This document shows positions 45,687-57,086 of a stretch of 64,000 nt of DNA, piece by piece; within the stretch, counting starts at the first letter, position 1; each line of letters begins with the position of its first letter. Made by a program: the position numbers and the translations under genes. The DNA comes from Chenopodium formosanum. Taxonomy: Eukaryota; Streptophyta; Magnoliopsida; Caryophyllales; Amaranthaceae. Under the pieces are notes generated by a model. The model was not told the origin of the DNA and made no database searches. It worked only from the letters and a program-made list of their open reading frames with translations. The stretch lies in contig CM044874.1 in assembly GCA_024500155.1 (NCBI GenBank), positions 41,858,384 to 41,922,383 on the forward strand. The letters run 5' to 3'.

Positions 45687-47471
45687 CCTTTCACGTCGAA
45701 TCATAATCGAATGAAGTGAAAGTGTGGAAAGTCTAGTGTTGCGGATAGTTTTAATTTCTTTTCTCTTCTTTCTGTTTTTGAAAATCTATTTTAAGAAAAG
45801 AGCCAATCCAGTTTGGTTGCTCCATGATATAGGTCCGTTAATAGTGTAGTTTGATAGGGTTTGAAAAGAGCTTCCCAACGATATATTATAAGCCCAATTC
45901 CGATGAATAATGAGGAAGTTATGGCTAAATTACTAAACTTGGTCCGGTTTGAAACATATATGCGGCCCAATGATCTAGGGGAGGGCCTAATATGGATTTA
46001 TCATTCCTAATGTAATTAGGAATGGATATAGTCTTCTAGATTCATCTAGGAGATTCTTTTCATTCCTAATTCAATTAGCATTGATAAATTGACTTTTGTT
46101 GACTTTTTAGAGTTTTAATCAGAATAAAAGAGTGTTTTTAAGTAAAATACGATTTTATCCTCCTGTAAGCGTAAAAAAGCTTATTAGCGCCTGGCGCTAG
46201 CATTAGCGTCTGGCGCTAACTTTGTTTTTTCGCGTCAGAACTCTGGTTCGATTTTCTATCTTTTTAGCTGATTTTCTCTATAAATAGCCTCCTAAAAACT
46301 CCGTTTTCAATAATCAATTCTCATTAATTCTGATTCTCTCTAATTCTTCTCATTAACTCTCATCAAGAAATTCTTGATTCTCTCTCTTTTTCTAAGCCTA
46401 GCATTTTACAAACACAATTCCTTATACATTAGCACTAGACACACCTAGCATAATTCGAAGTTGCCTTCGCCCTGGACGTGAAAGGTTTGATATTTCTGAG
46501 GGTTTGGTCCCAAAACTCTCTTTCAATTATTTAATTTAATTGTTTTAATTATTATTTTCCTTGAAGTTTCTAACGCGTGTATTTTATTATTAGAAAGAGG
46601 TACGAAGCATCCAAGTAAGTGCTTTTAATTGATTTATTGATATTATGATATAGAAATCATGCTTAGGTTGTTATTATGATTCCTAGTGTCATGTTAGGAT
46701 GTTTTGATCTTCCTAGTATCATGTTTAGGGTAAAGAATATAATGTCAATTAGGATTTCTATGATGCCTTTTATTTTTTTTCCTAATAGCATGTTAGTATC
46801 ATGTTAGGGTTAAATCTTTGATTTTTAATGCTTAGTGACATGCTAGGGTTTGTTATTAATCTTGTTAGTATCATGCCTAGGATTTTAGTATTATTATGCT
46901 TTGACATGATTATGATTTATTATTATTTTTTTTATGATTATTTTTATGTTGCTTGATATTTATTATTTATTGCTTGATCCCACCTTTTATGCATGTTTAA
47001 AGGGAATTTGTACTTGTAATCACACTTAATAAGATAATTATTAATCTTGTTTAGGGTTAATTTGATTATAACTCAAGTGATCGCTAATAATAGTTTTATT
47101 TGTGTATTAAACTCAACCAACATAGATAAACAGGTCTAGGGTTAATCCTATTGATTACATGTTAGTTAGAAAGCGCATATGGGTACGATCAGAATAAAGT
47201 AGAGGCCTTTTGTTAGGGCAGGTTCAATCTCTTTTAGGTTGGATTTGTACCGTCGTCCCCAAACTTCCAGTTTTGGTTCCAGACCTATTGGAGTTGACGA
47301 TCTCTTGGATCGTTAAGGGGTGTAACCTTCAGCTCGTGAACAGTTTACAAGTTCCTAAAACTTGTTGGCGACTCTTTTGCTCTATCTTCTTTCCCTTTGG
47401 ACGCCACCGTACTTTAGTGTATGATCACAGTAGGGTTAAAGCTAGGAGTAATGCTTTAAATATTCCCTACA
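45687..47471 (+). repeat. Element C: 5' LTR, second fragment
   Basis: This continues 34362-34414 after Tat1. 45687-45691 (CCTTT) is the right target copy. It ends CCCTACA. TATAAATA is at 46279-46286, and a GC-word block (GCGCCTGGCGCTAGC, GCGTCTGGCGC) is at 46,185-46,215. The joined LTR is about 1.84 kb and matches A. Confidence 0.9.
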
Positions 47472-47476
47472 GTTTT

Positions 47477-47494
47477 TGGCGACTCCGCTGGGGA
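47477..47494 (+). promoter_or_regulatory. Primer binding site of element C
   Basis: TGGCGACTCCGCTGGGGA lies five bases after the LTR end. It is the intact version of the site mutated in A. Confidence 0.85.
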
Positions 47495-48755
47495 GGATTT
47501 CTATTTTAACTACTGAAATTTATTTCAACAATGATTTAGAATGAGTGGATGAGACTCGAAAAGTCCTAAGTATTTTATGTGCTTAATTTTGATTAACACT
47601 ATTGTCATATGCATAAAAAAAATCTCAATGGAAAGACCATCCGTAATGAGTTAAATTATAGGATTTTTACACGTAGGAAATTTGAGGAATATCTTTCACA
47701 ACGAGGATCGAAATAACACTGCGCGAAACCGGAAAAAATTTTATCGAGCACAGAAAGTTGTTGAGGCATGTAGGAACTAGCGTCAGCGAACAAAGATTAG
47801 CGCCAATATTTTGACTTTATTGCCAGTTGACAGCCTCTGTCGCCAAGCGTTAAAGCCAAAAACTGGCGCTGGCCTCTGTTTGCTGGCGCTAAGTTCTTCC
47901 AATACCGAGCCAGAAATATGCGTTTTAATTTTGACGAGTTTTTAGCATTGTTTGCTCGATCCTACTTCCTAATTGACTTTTTCCCACTTTTCTGAAACCC
48001 ATATGTGTTCTACATATGGACATAACCCTCTAGGAATTCATGCTCCATCTACCTGATTGAACGCTTTGAGCAACAAAGGGTACATCCGAGAATGTTGAAT
48101 TCACCAAACCATGGAAGCGAGTTTTTTTAAATTCGCGGTGTCCCATCCACTCGCGCCAACCCTTTACGGTTAGGCTTCCGCGCGGTGCATCCGAACAATT
48201 AACCATGGACCCTCTTTGACTAACCCATATCCCGAACTTTAGAGAACTAGAACCATGGTTAGGTTGCAAACTCATTGCATCATGATGTGTCTACTTGACT
48301 AATTGTGCATTATTGGTTGTGCGTTCTCTTTGTGTTTTTCCTAACCGTTTGTTTAACTTGTGCTAAGATTAAATAAATTAATTTATGACTAAAAGAAATT
48401 TGCCTAATTAATTAATTAATTAATTTAAGTAAGTAAAGTCTAATGTTTAATCAGAGATGACTTAGTACGACTTTAGGCATCCCCCTGTTGAGCAATAATA
48501 CCGAAAACTGTTTCAAATCGACGCTCCGGCAATGGCGCTAAAGTTTGAACTGTAGCGCCACTATGTGGAGTGTAGCGCCTGGCGACAATCCTGTCGTCTG
48601 GCACTACACTGCAAAGAGAGGCGCCAGTCTTGTCGTTTTGACGACAGTTCGGTTTATTGCCCGAGTCATTACCTTGTGTCTAATCAAAAAGTTGAAAAAA
48701 TACAAAAAAAAATTGAAAATTAAAAAAATGCAAAAATACGTTCAAATGAATTGTA
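47495..48755 (+). mobile_element. Leader of element C, truncated
   Basis: It aligns with the leader of A to about 48,420 (TTAATTAATTAATTAATTTA). GC words of the A/C type occur at 47,775-47,890 and in a second patch at 48,515-48,650 (TAGCGCCACT, AGCGCCTGGCGAC). It ends without reaching gag. The junction with the next element, near 48,755, is approximate. Confidence 0.7.
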
Positions 48756-50165
48756 AATCATGCTTTCCTATGTCCCATATTTAGAAAATATTGTTTTAAT
48801 TCTTGGTACATGATAATGAGCTTTGTGAATTTGTTAATCATGATTTGAAGTTTAATTGTTTGGATATCTAAACATGCTTCAATTTTGCCAACTATTTGTG
48901 AATATAGTGCTTGACTAGTTGATTTGGTTAGGATTGTGTGATAGTTCCTGGTATCTCAATGAATTTGAGTATTGGTTTGAAACTATTAGTAATGTTTATA
49001 TAGCTCAATATTATGCACATTGAGGAGGACGAAGACATTTGTTCTCTTAGGAAGCCTTAAGACGATATTAAATACATTTGTTCCCTTCTTGTTACCCATG
49101 TTTTTGCTTGTGCCCTTTTATTGTTTATTTAGCCACATTACAAGCCTATTTGATTCCCATTGGTTACAAGCCTTATTGTGGTGTGCATATCATTTGCACA
49201 ATGTGGGAATAAAAGAAGAGTGATTGTTCTTTGATATTATGATTGGAAAATATTGATGTTTTGTGTTTCAAAGTTGAAAATTTCCAATATAAGGTAAAAA
49301 CAGAAAAAAAAAAAAAAAAAAAAAAAAAAAGTTGTTTCATATGTTCAAATGTTCTATTTGAAGGTTGCTCAAGAAGAAAAAAAAAATGAAAAAAAATTCA
49401 AAAGAAAATAAAAGGTTCAAGTTTAAAAAAAAAAAAGAAAGAAAAGGAAAAGATAAGTAGTACAAAGTTTGTTTTAATTCACTCTAGTTCCTATTATCAT
49501 ATTTTGTGACCAAATATGTAAGTATTGGGATTGTGTTGTGTATATGATTGTTTGGTGAATTTTTGTGGAGTTGAGTTGTGATTGGAGATGTTTTGGTCAT
49601 CACTTGTTGTGACCTTGGGTTTTATCAGAATATGGCTCCCTTAAGCATGGCTTTACTCTCACATTTTCCTAAACTTATCCTACCCTTTACCCTAACCTTA
49701 CATTACAAGCTTTAAAGACCTTTCGACCTTTGTGCAGAAGAAATTTATGAATGCGAAAGTGTTGTTTATCAATGCAAGTAATGATTTGACATATTTCGAG
49801 TCGACTAGTAGGTTGAGCGTTCATTGTTTTAAACACACAAGAGTGTGAGTTGGGAGGGCATTGTTCATAAATAAAGGGGTTGGTTGGAGAGCGATCGAGT
49901 ACATCTTTTACTCGCCACATAAATGAGAGTTGAGTGTGTGAGCACTAGTCTTGAATTCTATATGATCATGTGGTTTGCTCTACTTGACAATTGTTGGGGA
50001 TGAAGGATGATTAGATGAATGAGATTGATTGACATTGAAGCATGTTCATTAGATTTATCTTGAATCGTTTGTGATTGATTTTGTATATTGGGATGAGGTA
50101 TGTTTTATTTGTTCATTGGTGAGCTCTTTGCTTAGGGACAAGCAAAGGTTTGGCTTGGGGGAGTT
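48756..50165 (+). mobile_element. 3' internal part of an Athila-type element
   Basis: This non-coding tail contains A-runs (for example 49,305-49,330) and a polypurine tract GGCTTGGGGGAGTT at 50,152-50,165, leading into the LTR. GAGGAGGACGAAGACATTTG (about 49,022) recalls the tail of related elements. The 5' part of the element is missing. No pol motif is seen. Confidence 0.6.
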
Positions 50166-51568
50166 TGATATGTCCAATTTATATAGTGTTTTACCCCCGT
50201 CCCATGGTCATAAGTAGTAGTGTTTTTGGCTCTTTAGGACCACTTTTATTACTAATTTGTGTTTTCTAGTGTTTTTTGTAGTTTTGCTTGAGTTTTGTAG
50301 GAAATTGCACACTTGGAGCGTTTTCCGGATTTTTCACGAAGCAACTACGAGCGTTAGGAGGACACGACCATCAATGAAGCCCAGGACCGGTGAGAGCAGG
50401 TGATTAAGGGCTCGGTATGTGATACCGGGGTAATTGGATCAAGTAATTAAGACCCGATGAAGAAATCCGGATTGGGCCGAGGAATCAAGCCCAATCAAAA
50501 TCCAAGCCTCGAAGAAGAAGCCGGGCCCGAGCGGGCGCGCGCAAAGCAGCATCAAGGAAGAAGCCGCGCCCAATCGGGTGAGCGTAGGCTCGATCGGGCG
50601 CAGCACACCAGCAAGGGCGTAGTAAAAAAGGCGGACCTGATCGGGCGGCCCTTCATTCAATCGGGTGCGTGTTTTTCTAAGGACCTAATTAGTTTTGTTT
50701 AAGGATTTGTTTTAGGGATGTTTAAGTACGATTTTTGTACGTAATTTTTTATTATCTTCTCTTTTAGATTTTCTCTCTCTACTTAGGATATTCTCTCTCT
50801 CTAAAACTCTCCCGCAACATTGTTCTTGTTTACATTCATTAATCCATATTTCTTTTGGTAACAATTTCTTCTCTTTTAATTTCAGTTATTTTATTTAATT
50901 CTTTCATTATGTCTTGCTTTATTGATTTCATTAGTTTAGATTTAATTATGCTTGAGTAGTTTTATTTCTAGGGTTTATGGGGATCTAATAAATAATATAA
51001 AGGGATAAATTTATGATTGTTGATTATCAATGCTTGGTTAATTTCTTATTGATTGATTTAATGCTATGCAATTAGGTTTGGCCAGATTTAATTGTATGAG
51101 TTTAGCAATATTAATTCTAGATTCGACATATGAGAATTGATGTTTAGTCTTAGTTTCAATAGGCGGACTAATTTATAAATGGTTAAGTCGAGATTCGACA
51201 GATGAGATTTAATACCGGTAAATTAACTCTGTGATTATAATACGTTGCGAAAGCCCTTTATAATCTGATTAATCAATGCTTGATGATTGTTTATTATGAT
51301 TTGCCCTGGAATATTGTTTATTATTGAACCTATGCCCTAGATCTTTTAATATTTTATTTCTCCCTACTTTATTTTCTCTGATCATATTCTTCGTAGTATA
51401 GTCTTTAATTACAATTATAACATTGGTTACCTTGATAATTTAGATTATAATAATTAATTAGGAGTAGAAAGACTTGTTTCCCTGTGGATTCGACCCTACT
51501 TCCCTATCTACATTAGTTAGAGGACTTAGGTAATACTTTTTATTAGGGGATATGACTTTATCTTGTCA
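50166..51568 (+). repeat. 3' LTR of the Athila-type element
   Basis: TGATATGTCC to ATCTTGTCA, 1403 bp. A GC-rich word block (GGGCGCGCGC, CGATCGGGCG) covers about 50,500-50,670. Near its end the LTR carries GGATTCGACCCTACTTCCC, comparable to GGGTCGAACCC near the ends of E1, E2 and the solo LTR. Downstream flank: CTTCT. Confidence 0.75.
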
Positions 51569-52844
51569 CTTCTCCACCACAAACTCCATCAAGAATGATC
51601 AATTGCTTCACAAAAACAAGAAAAGAAAGAAATTGAAACAAAAGGCCAAAGATCTAAAGATGTGGCTTCAAAAGAAGTTAATAGGCTCAAATGGTTGCAA
51701 GAAGGAAAATGTAAACCCAAATACAAAGATGAAATAAACTATCCTAAAAATGAAAAATACCACCTCGAAAAGATGCCTTTGTCCTCCCTAGATAGCTCGG
51801 TCTCGGGTTTAAGGATCATAAATCAAGTTTTATAGATTAGATCCGCAATAGACAAGGATCCACGCCGCTCATAAAAAAAATAGGTTGAAGGCTTGAAAAA
51901 CAATGAACCTCACATGGATGTAGCAAAAACTCACTAGCGGTGTCAAATCAACTATAGGGAGCAACTACCAAGCATGCCACAAACAAGTAGAATCCGGCTT
52001 CATGATTCTCCTAGTTCAAACAAACTACCGTAGCATACACCTATCCTAGAGTCAACCAAGCATACTCTCAAACCGTGCATACCTTTACTACCTAGAAAGA
52101 AATTCATTCAAAATACAAAGTCCAATGTACAAAGTCTAATTCATAAGAAAAACAAAAAAAAAAGGGTGAAAAAAAAGCCTCAAAAGCATACCACATACCA
52201 AGACAAGAACAAAGGAAAAATAAGGGAAAAAAATATAAGGAAAAGAAAAGAAAAGGAAAGCCGTAGATAAAGGAAGAATAGGAAAAGGGAGAAAGGAACT
52301 AGAAAGCAAGTTAAACACATTAAACCCAATCGACATACAATTGATCAAATGACAACATCGTCATCGATCACAAACACATTAAGTGTTAACAAGCAATCAT
52401 CCTCGAACCGTTCAACTTCCCCTAAACTAAACCTAATCTATGCATCCAAAGAAAATAAAGAGAAAAATTAGAAAGGTCTCACCGGGCTATCCATGATTAG
52501 CTAATAAAGAAAGGCGATAGAAAGAACCACCTTTGTTGCGCTCCAAAATCATAAGCATCATCATAAAGCCATGTGAGAACAAGGAAAGCAAAATAAGCTC
52601 TTCCCATTGCTCTTTCTCACCATCCGAAATCAACAAAGGAGCAATCCCGCTCTCATAATTTTAAGCACCCGAAGTGCCCAACTCTTTCAATGAGATCCTT
52701 TGAGCTTCTCCCATGTTCTCTTGCACACACAATCTAAAATGAAATTATTAGTAGCACGACTACAAATGTAGCCTAAAAGAAAATCTTTTTGTATTTTTGA
52801 ATAAGGTGGAATAGACTCAACAACAATATACAATCACAACGCCA
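51569..52844 (-). mobile_element. E2: Athila-like element, internal part next to its 5' LTR, gag-pol missing
   Basis: On the minus strand the primer site is followed by about 350 bp of leader (52,844 to about 52,495). The sequence then passes, without gag or pol, into DNA that in AthX-1 (about 2000-2450) and E1 (31,950-32,600) belongs to the 3' tail. E2 therefore looks like a deletion derivative with no coding capacity. A purine-rich stretch covers 52,140-52,310. Confidence 0.6.
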
Positions 52845-52863
52845 TTCCCCGGCAACGGCACCA
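52845..52863 (-). promoter_or_regulatory. Primer binding site of E2
   Basis: TGGTGCCGTTGCCGGGGAA on the minus strand, three bases after the LTR end. It is close to the Athila-type TGGCGCCGTTGCC.GGGA. Confidence 0.85.
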
Positions 52864-52866
52864 TTT

Positions 52867-54513
52867 TGACAAGGGTCGGACTAGGTCATTGAAACTAACC
52901 CTACCCTATGCCAAACAAAATCTGTAATCTCTCAACACACCCTTATACAAGTAAAATGGTTAGTCAAGGGTCGAACCACTAAGGAATGGAGGGCGATCTT
53001 ATTTTGTCAAGTCAAGCTATTCCGGAAAGGTTAGGTAAGGGTGTGAATGCTAAACAACTAAACAAGCTAGGTTGGGACAAATGTAAAAAACACTAGGGCT
53101 CGGGATCCACATATACTTGTAAAGGATTCCACTAATTGGGAAAGAGTTGACTAAGTCGAGTGATGCGAGGGAATACCAATCATGCAACCAAAAGAGCATA
53201 TCAAGCTATTTTCCTAGAGGTCTAACTAGCGTCAACTACGATAAACTCTAGCTAGGAACGTCACAAGACACCTAAATCGTTAAATGCAAGCCACAAATCA
53301 ATGGTTCATATCAATGTGAACCTACAATGCAATCTAGTGTGAATAACTAGGGTGATCAAGCCTAAATTAAACACACACATGCACATAATCAATTAACCAA
53401 TTTAATCACCTCATCAACTCCATCAATTTCCCAAAATTAACATCAATCCATTACTCATATATGCTTCACAATTATCCTATTATCAAACTACTCACAATCC
53501 ATTGAAATCAAGATTAAAACAAAGCTAAACAACAAATTCATCATGATGAAATTAAACAAACTAAAATCAAATCACAAATCAATCAAACGTCAATTAAACT
53601 TGAACATTCAACAAAACAATTGATATCAAACTAAAGATCAAACTAAAGATTGAATTAAAGAAAAGGAATCCTTACAAACTTGATCAAAGATCAAAGGAAA
53701 TGGAGAAATTTTCAATCATCAACAATCCACCATAAAATTCTCTTACTAAAACCTCTCTCTAAAAATCTCTCTAAGTTGATCTAAAACTAATTCTAATTCT
53801 ATTCTAATCATTCTATCTCTAAAAATAGAAGGAAAAACTATATATAGTAAAAATAACAAGAGAAAAGTTAGTTAGAACGTCCAAAAGAAACCCCGGAATG
53901 TGCGGTTGCAACAAGGGAGAGGCGCGGCCGCGAGAAAATGGGTACGGAACATGGGCCCTGGCAGGCGCGCCCGCACCCGCATCTGGCGCGCCCCCGCCAA
54001 CCAGGTATGCGGCAGCACCACCCTCGTGCGCGCCCGCAACTGGCAGCAGGGGAGATCCCTCTTCTTCGTCCTAGCTCATCCTAGTGCGCTCGTCTTGGTG
54101 ATGATGATGAACACTAAGGTAGGCAGTCTTGAAATGACTCTTTTGGTGGGTTCATGCCAAAGATGATGCCCCCACCGCATGCATGCACCGATCTCATGAA
54201 CTTGCTCCTTGCATTCCTTCAAACTTGAGCTCCAAATGACAAGGTAGAGGCATCCAAAATGATGAGAAATATGAGAGGAAGGCTTGGGAATCCTTGGAAC
54301 ACGATCATAACTCAAAAATACATGAAAACAAGCAAATAAAAGGGAAAAAGACCAAATAAACAAAGAAATGCACAAAGAAAGAAAACTAACTAAGGAAAGC
54401 ACAAACTAAAGAAATAAAGAATAAAACTGAGGAAAACTAAAGAAAAGAGTTTTAAAAGAGCATGAAAATCATCCTAAAAGAAGCCAAATGAGTGCCATAA
54501 ATGACACTCATCA
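52867..54513 (-). repeat. 5' LTR of E2
   Basis: On the minus strand it runs from TGATGAGTGTCATTTATGGC to CGACCCTTGTCA, 1647 bp. TATATATA is at 53839-53846. GC-rich words (GGCGCGGCCGCG, GGCGCGCCCGC) lie at 53,895-54,050. It abuts T2 at 54514 (flank AGGGC). Confidence 0.85.
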
Positions 54514-54899
54514 AGGGCAGCTGAGCAACCAGGAGACCCAACTCCGAACCAAGTATAGGACCCCGATGGAGGAGGAGAAACAAGCCCTGGTCAAACAAAT
54601 GATGGATGACAATGAGGTCATCATGCGTGCGGCCTAGGCGGCTGCTCAGCCGTCTACTGATTATCAAATTTGAAAGGTCCAGTTTGATAAGTCTAATAAC
54701 AAGTTCAATCCCGTCTCCTCAAGGAAGCTCAGGAGGCGGCCGAGAAGGAGGTGCTGCCAAGAAGGCCTCCGAAGAGTCCAGCTCGTCTAGCGGCTCGTCG
54801 TCTTGGGACGAGGAGGAGGATGATCAAGAGGGCGATGAGGAACCAAAGGAGCATGCGACAGAGGACATGGCGGATGCCAATGCTGAGAATCTCCCCTGA
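54514..54899 (+). pseudogene. Antisense additional ORF of T2, C-terminal part
   Basis: Plus strand. A Gln/Glu-rich helical segment (EEEKQALVKQMMDDNEVI) is interrupted by a stop. A frame change follows, then AAKKASEESSSSSGSSSW and a long acidic run (EEEDDQEGDEE), with a stop at 54,897-54,899. It occupies the same place as the coiled-coil and acidic tail of the Tat1 antisense gene but shares composition rather than sequence. It is cut at its 5' side by the E2 LTR. Confidence 0.65.
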
Positions 54900-56260
54900 T
54901 CTTTAAGCTTTATGTCTGTTATTTCTGAGGCCAAATGGCCAGTTACTCTACTTTTTCGGCCTGTGTGATGAGTAAAAATGTATCTTTACTGACCACGGGG
55001 TCGGGTAATTCAATAATTCCTAGCTTGGCCAGTTAACACTTCTAAGTTGTCAATTTTTTACGGGTGTTAAATTTATGAAGCATCCGGTCGTTTGGCTGGT
55101 TTTATTTATATTGGTATTTATGCTTTAAAAATTTTCAAAGCTTCCAATTTTTGTGCATAGAATTTTAGCTAAGTATTTTAGCCTATATAGTATGCGAATA
55201 TTCTTGCCTCTGGTCGGATGTCGCTTGGTTTCGGTTGAGTGGATTGATTGACTTAGAAATTTTTATACTTTGAATAGTATGAATAATTTCTGAGTCAATC
55301 AATCACCATGGTGATTGCCTCAAACCAAGCGGCATACGGTTACATAGAGCAGAATTCATCTGGCCATAGGCCTCGTTAAGATTCTAAGTTTTTAACTTAG
55401 CTTATTTGTTAAAGAAAAACATTCCACCTAATTTTCCCAGAGCAAAGAACAGGCGCATCCGGCCTGAGTCCTCTCTTTTGTATAAATAACCTGCTAAGTA
55501 TTTTAGCTCTCTTCCTTAATAAGAAAAAAGTCCGCCTATCCTGCCTTAGAGCAGAAGCAGGCGCATCCGGCCATAAGCCTCATATACGTAGAATGCTATG
55601 TTTTTTTACTTAGCTTTTTGATTAAAAAAGAATTTTCCACCTCTCTTGCCCTAGAGCAAAAACAGGCGCATCCGGCCTTATGCCTCGATAGCCTCTAATC
55701 ATGAAACAGTGATCGTTTTCCAATTGTGCTAGGTCAGTGGACAAACTCTGGACCTTTTAGATTTCACTTTAGATTAAATCAAACAACTGCGAATGCTGCC
55801 TTAGCATTCGGTAGGGCCGTTTGATGTATTTTTAGAGCAATGTGCCACCTAAATCGGAGATGCTTCTCCTTGACGAATTCGCTTGTTATCTGACTCATGT
55901 TGGAGCAGACTGTGGCCGTCGGCCTCTATTAATTTTATTAATATCTCGCCATTAGCCTGTTAAAAATAATATCTGACCTTAGGCCTCTTTAAAAATGCTA
56001 AATAGCCGTTAAGTGTTAGACTTAACTTAAAAATAATCTCGTAGGGCCGACTGCTTTGGTGCAGTCGGCTCCTTCAGATGGATAGGGGCGTCTGCTGTTG
56101 GAGCAGACGCTTTGCAAATAGGGTGGCTGCCTGCACTTTGTACAGGCGACGCTAATATAATTTTCTTTAACAAAACTTAGTAAAAAGACAAGTTGGGAAA
56201 TGAAGGCATATTCTCATTATCTAAAATTTGAGAAATTTACAAAAATTCTTAGTAGTAGTA
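54900..56260. repeat. Spacer of T2 with a tandem array of about 105 bp
   Basis: GCAGGCGCATCCGGCC or a close variant recurs at about 55,451, 55,558 and 55,661, with a degraded copy at 55,353. Each copy is preceded by a TTTCCACCT...CCCAGAGCA-type phrase. No gene is seen in the rest. Confidence 0.75.
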
Positions 56261-57086
56261 CTATTTTATGTTGTTTACATTCCAAGTTCTAGGCAGCTGC
56301 CTACCGTCTAGTTCTTTGAGGCGGTAGGTGTCGTCTCTTACTTCGTCATAAATTCGGTAGGGGCCTTCCCAATTTGGGGTTAGCTTTCCTTGCTCATTCG
56401 CCCTATCGACTGCTTCCATTTTCCGTAGCATAAAGTCCCCCACTTTGAGAGGACGCTTGTGTACTTTTTTGTTGTAAACCCGAGTCATTCTCAGACGGTA
56501 GATCTCATGGTGTAAGGCGTCATTCCCCTGCGCTCTGGAAATGAGTCCAATGCTAGCCGCATGGCCTCCTAGTTTGTATCTTCGTCATACAACATGATTC
56601 GAAGAGTCAGCTCATAGTGTTCAATGGGCAGGACAACTTATGCACCATACACCATGAGGAATTGGGTTTCTCTAGTTGCCCTTTTCGCAGTCGTTCTGAT
56701 GGCCCAAAGGACGTGTGGTAATTCATCCGCCCAAAGGCCGCCAGCTCGCTCGATTTTCTTTTTAATCCCGTCAAAGATTAACTTGTTGAAGGCTTCCGCC
56801 TAGCCGTTTTCTTAGGGCCGTCTGATTGATGTAAAGAAGTTTGAGACGTCCTGTTCCTCCAACCAAGTCTTGAGCTGAGGCGTCTCAAACTGAGGACCAT
56901 TGTCAAAACCATAGATATAGGCACCCCGAAACGAGTGATAATATTCCTCCAAATGAAGAAGATGACATCTTTAGTCTTGATGTTTTTGACCGCCTCCGCC
57001 TCTACCCACTTGGTAAAGTAAAAAACAGCTACCAATAAGTAGCGCTTGCTGCCTGGGGCGGCTGTGTAAGGCCCAAGTATGTCCAT
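56261..57086 (-). pseudogene. T2 integrase, broken
   Basis: 57086-56778 contains MDILGPYTAAPGSKRYLL (first catalytic Asp). 56488-56261 is the C-terminal end (TWNVNNIK). Frameshifts and stops separate them. It aligns with the Tat1 integrase. Confidence 0.8.

Noticed and set aside
29192..54513. E1 3' LTR and E2 5' LTR as the two ends of one large element
   Set aside because: Flanks differ (CTTAA versus AGGGC), the LTRs are diverged in length and ends, and the tail region would be present twice (about 32 kb and about 52 kb).
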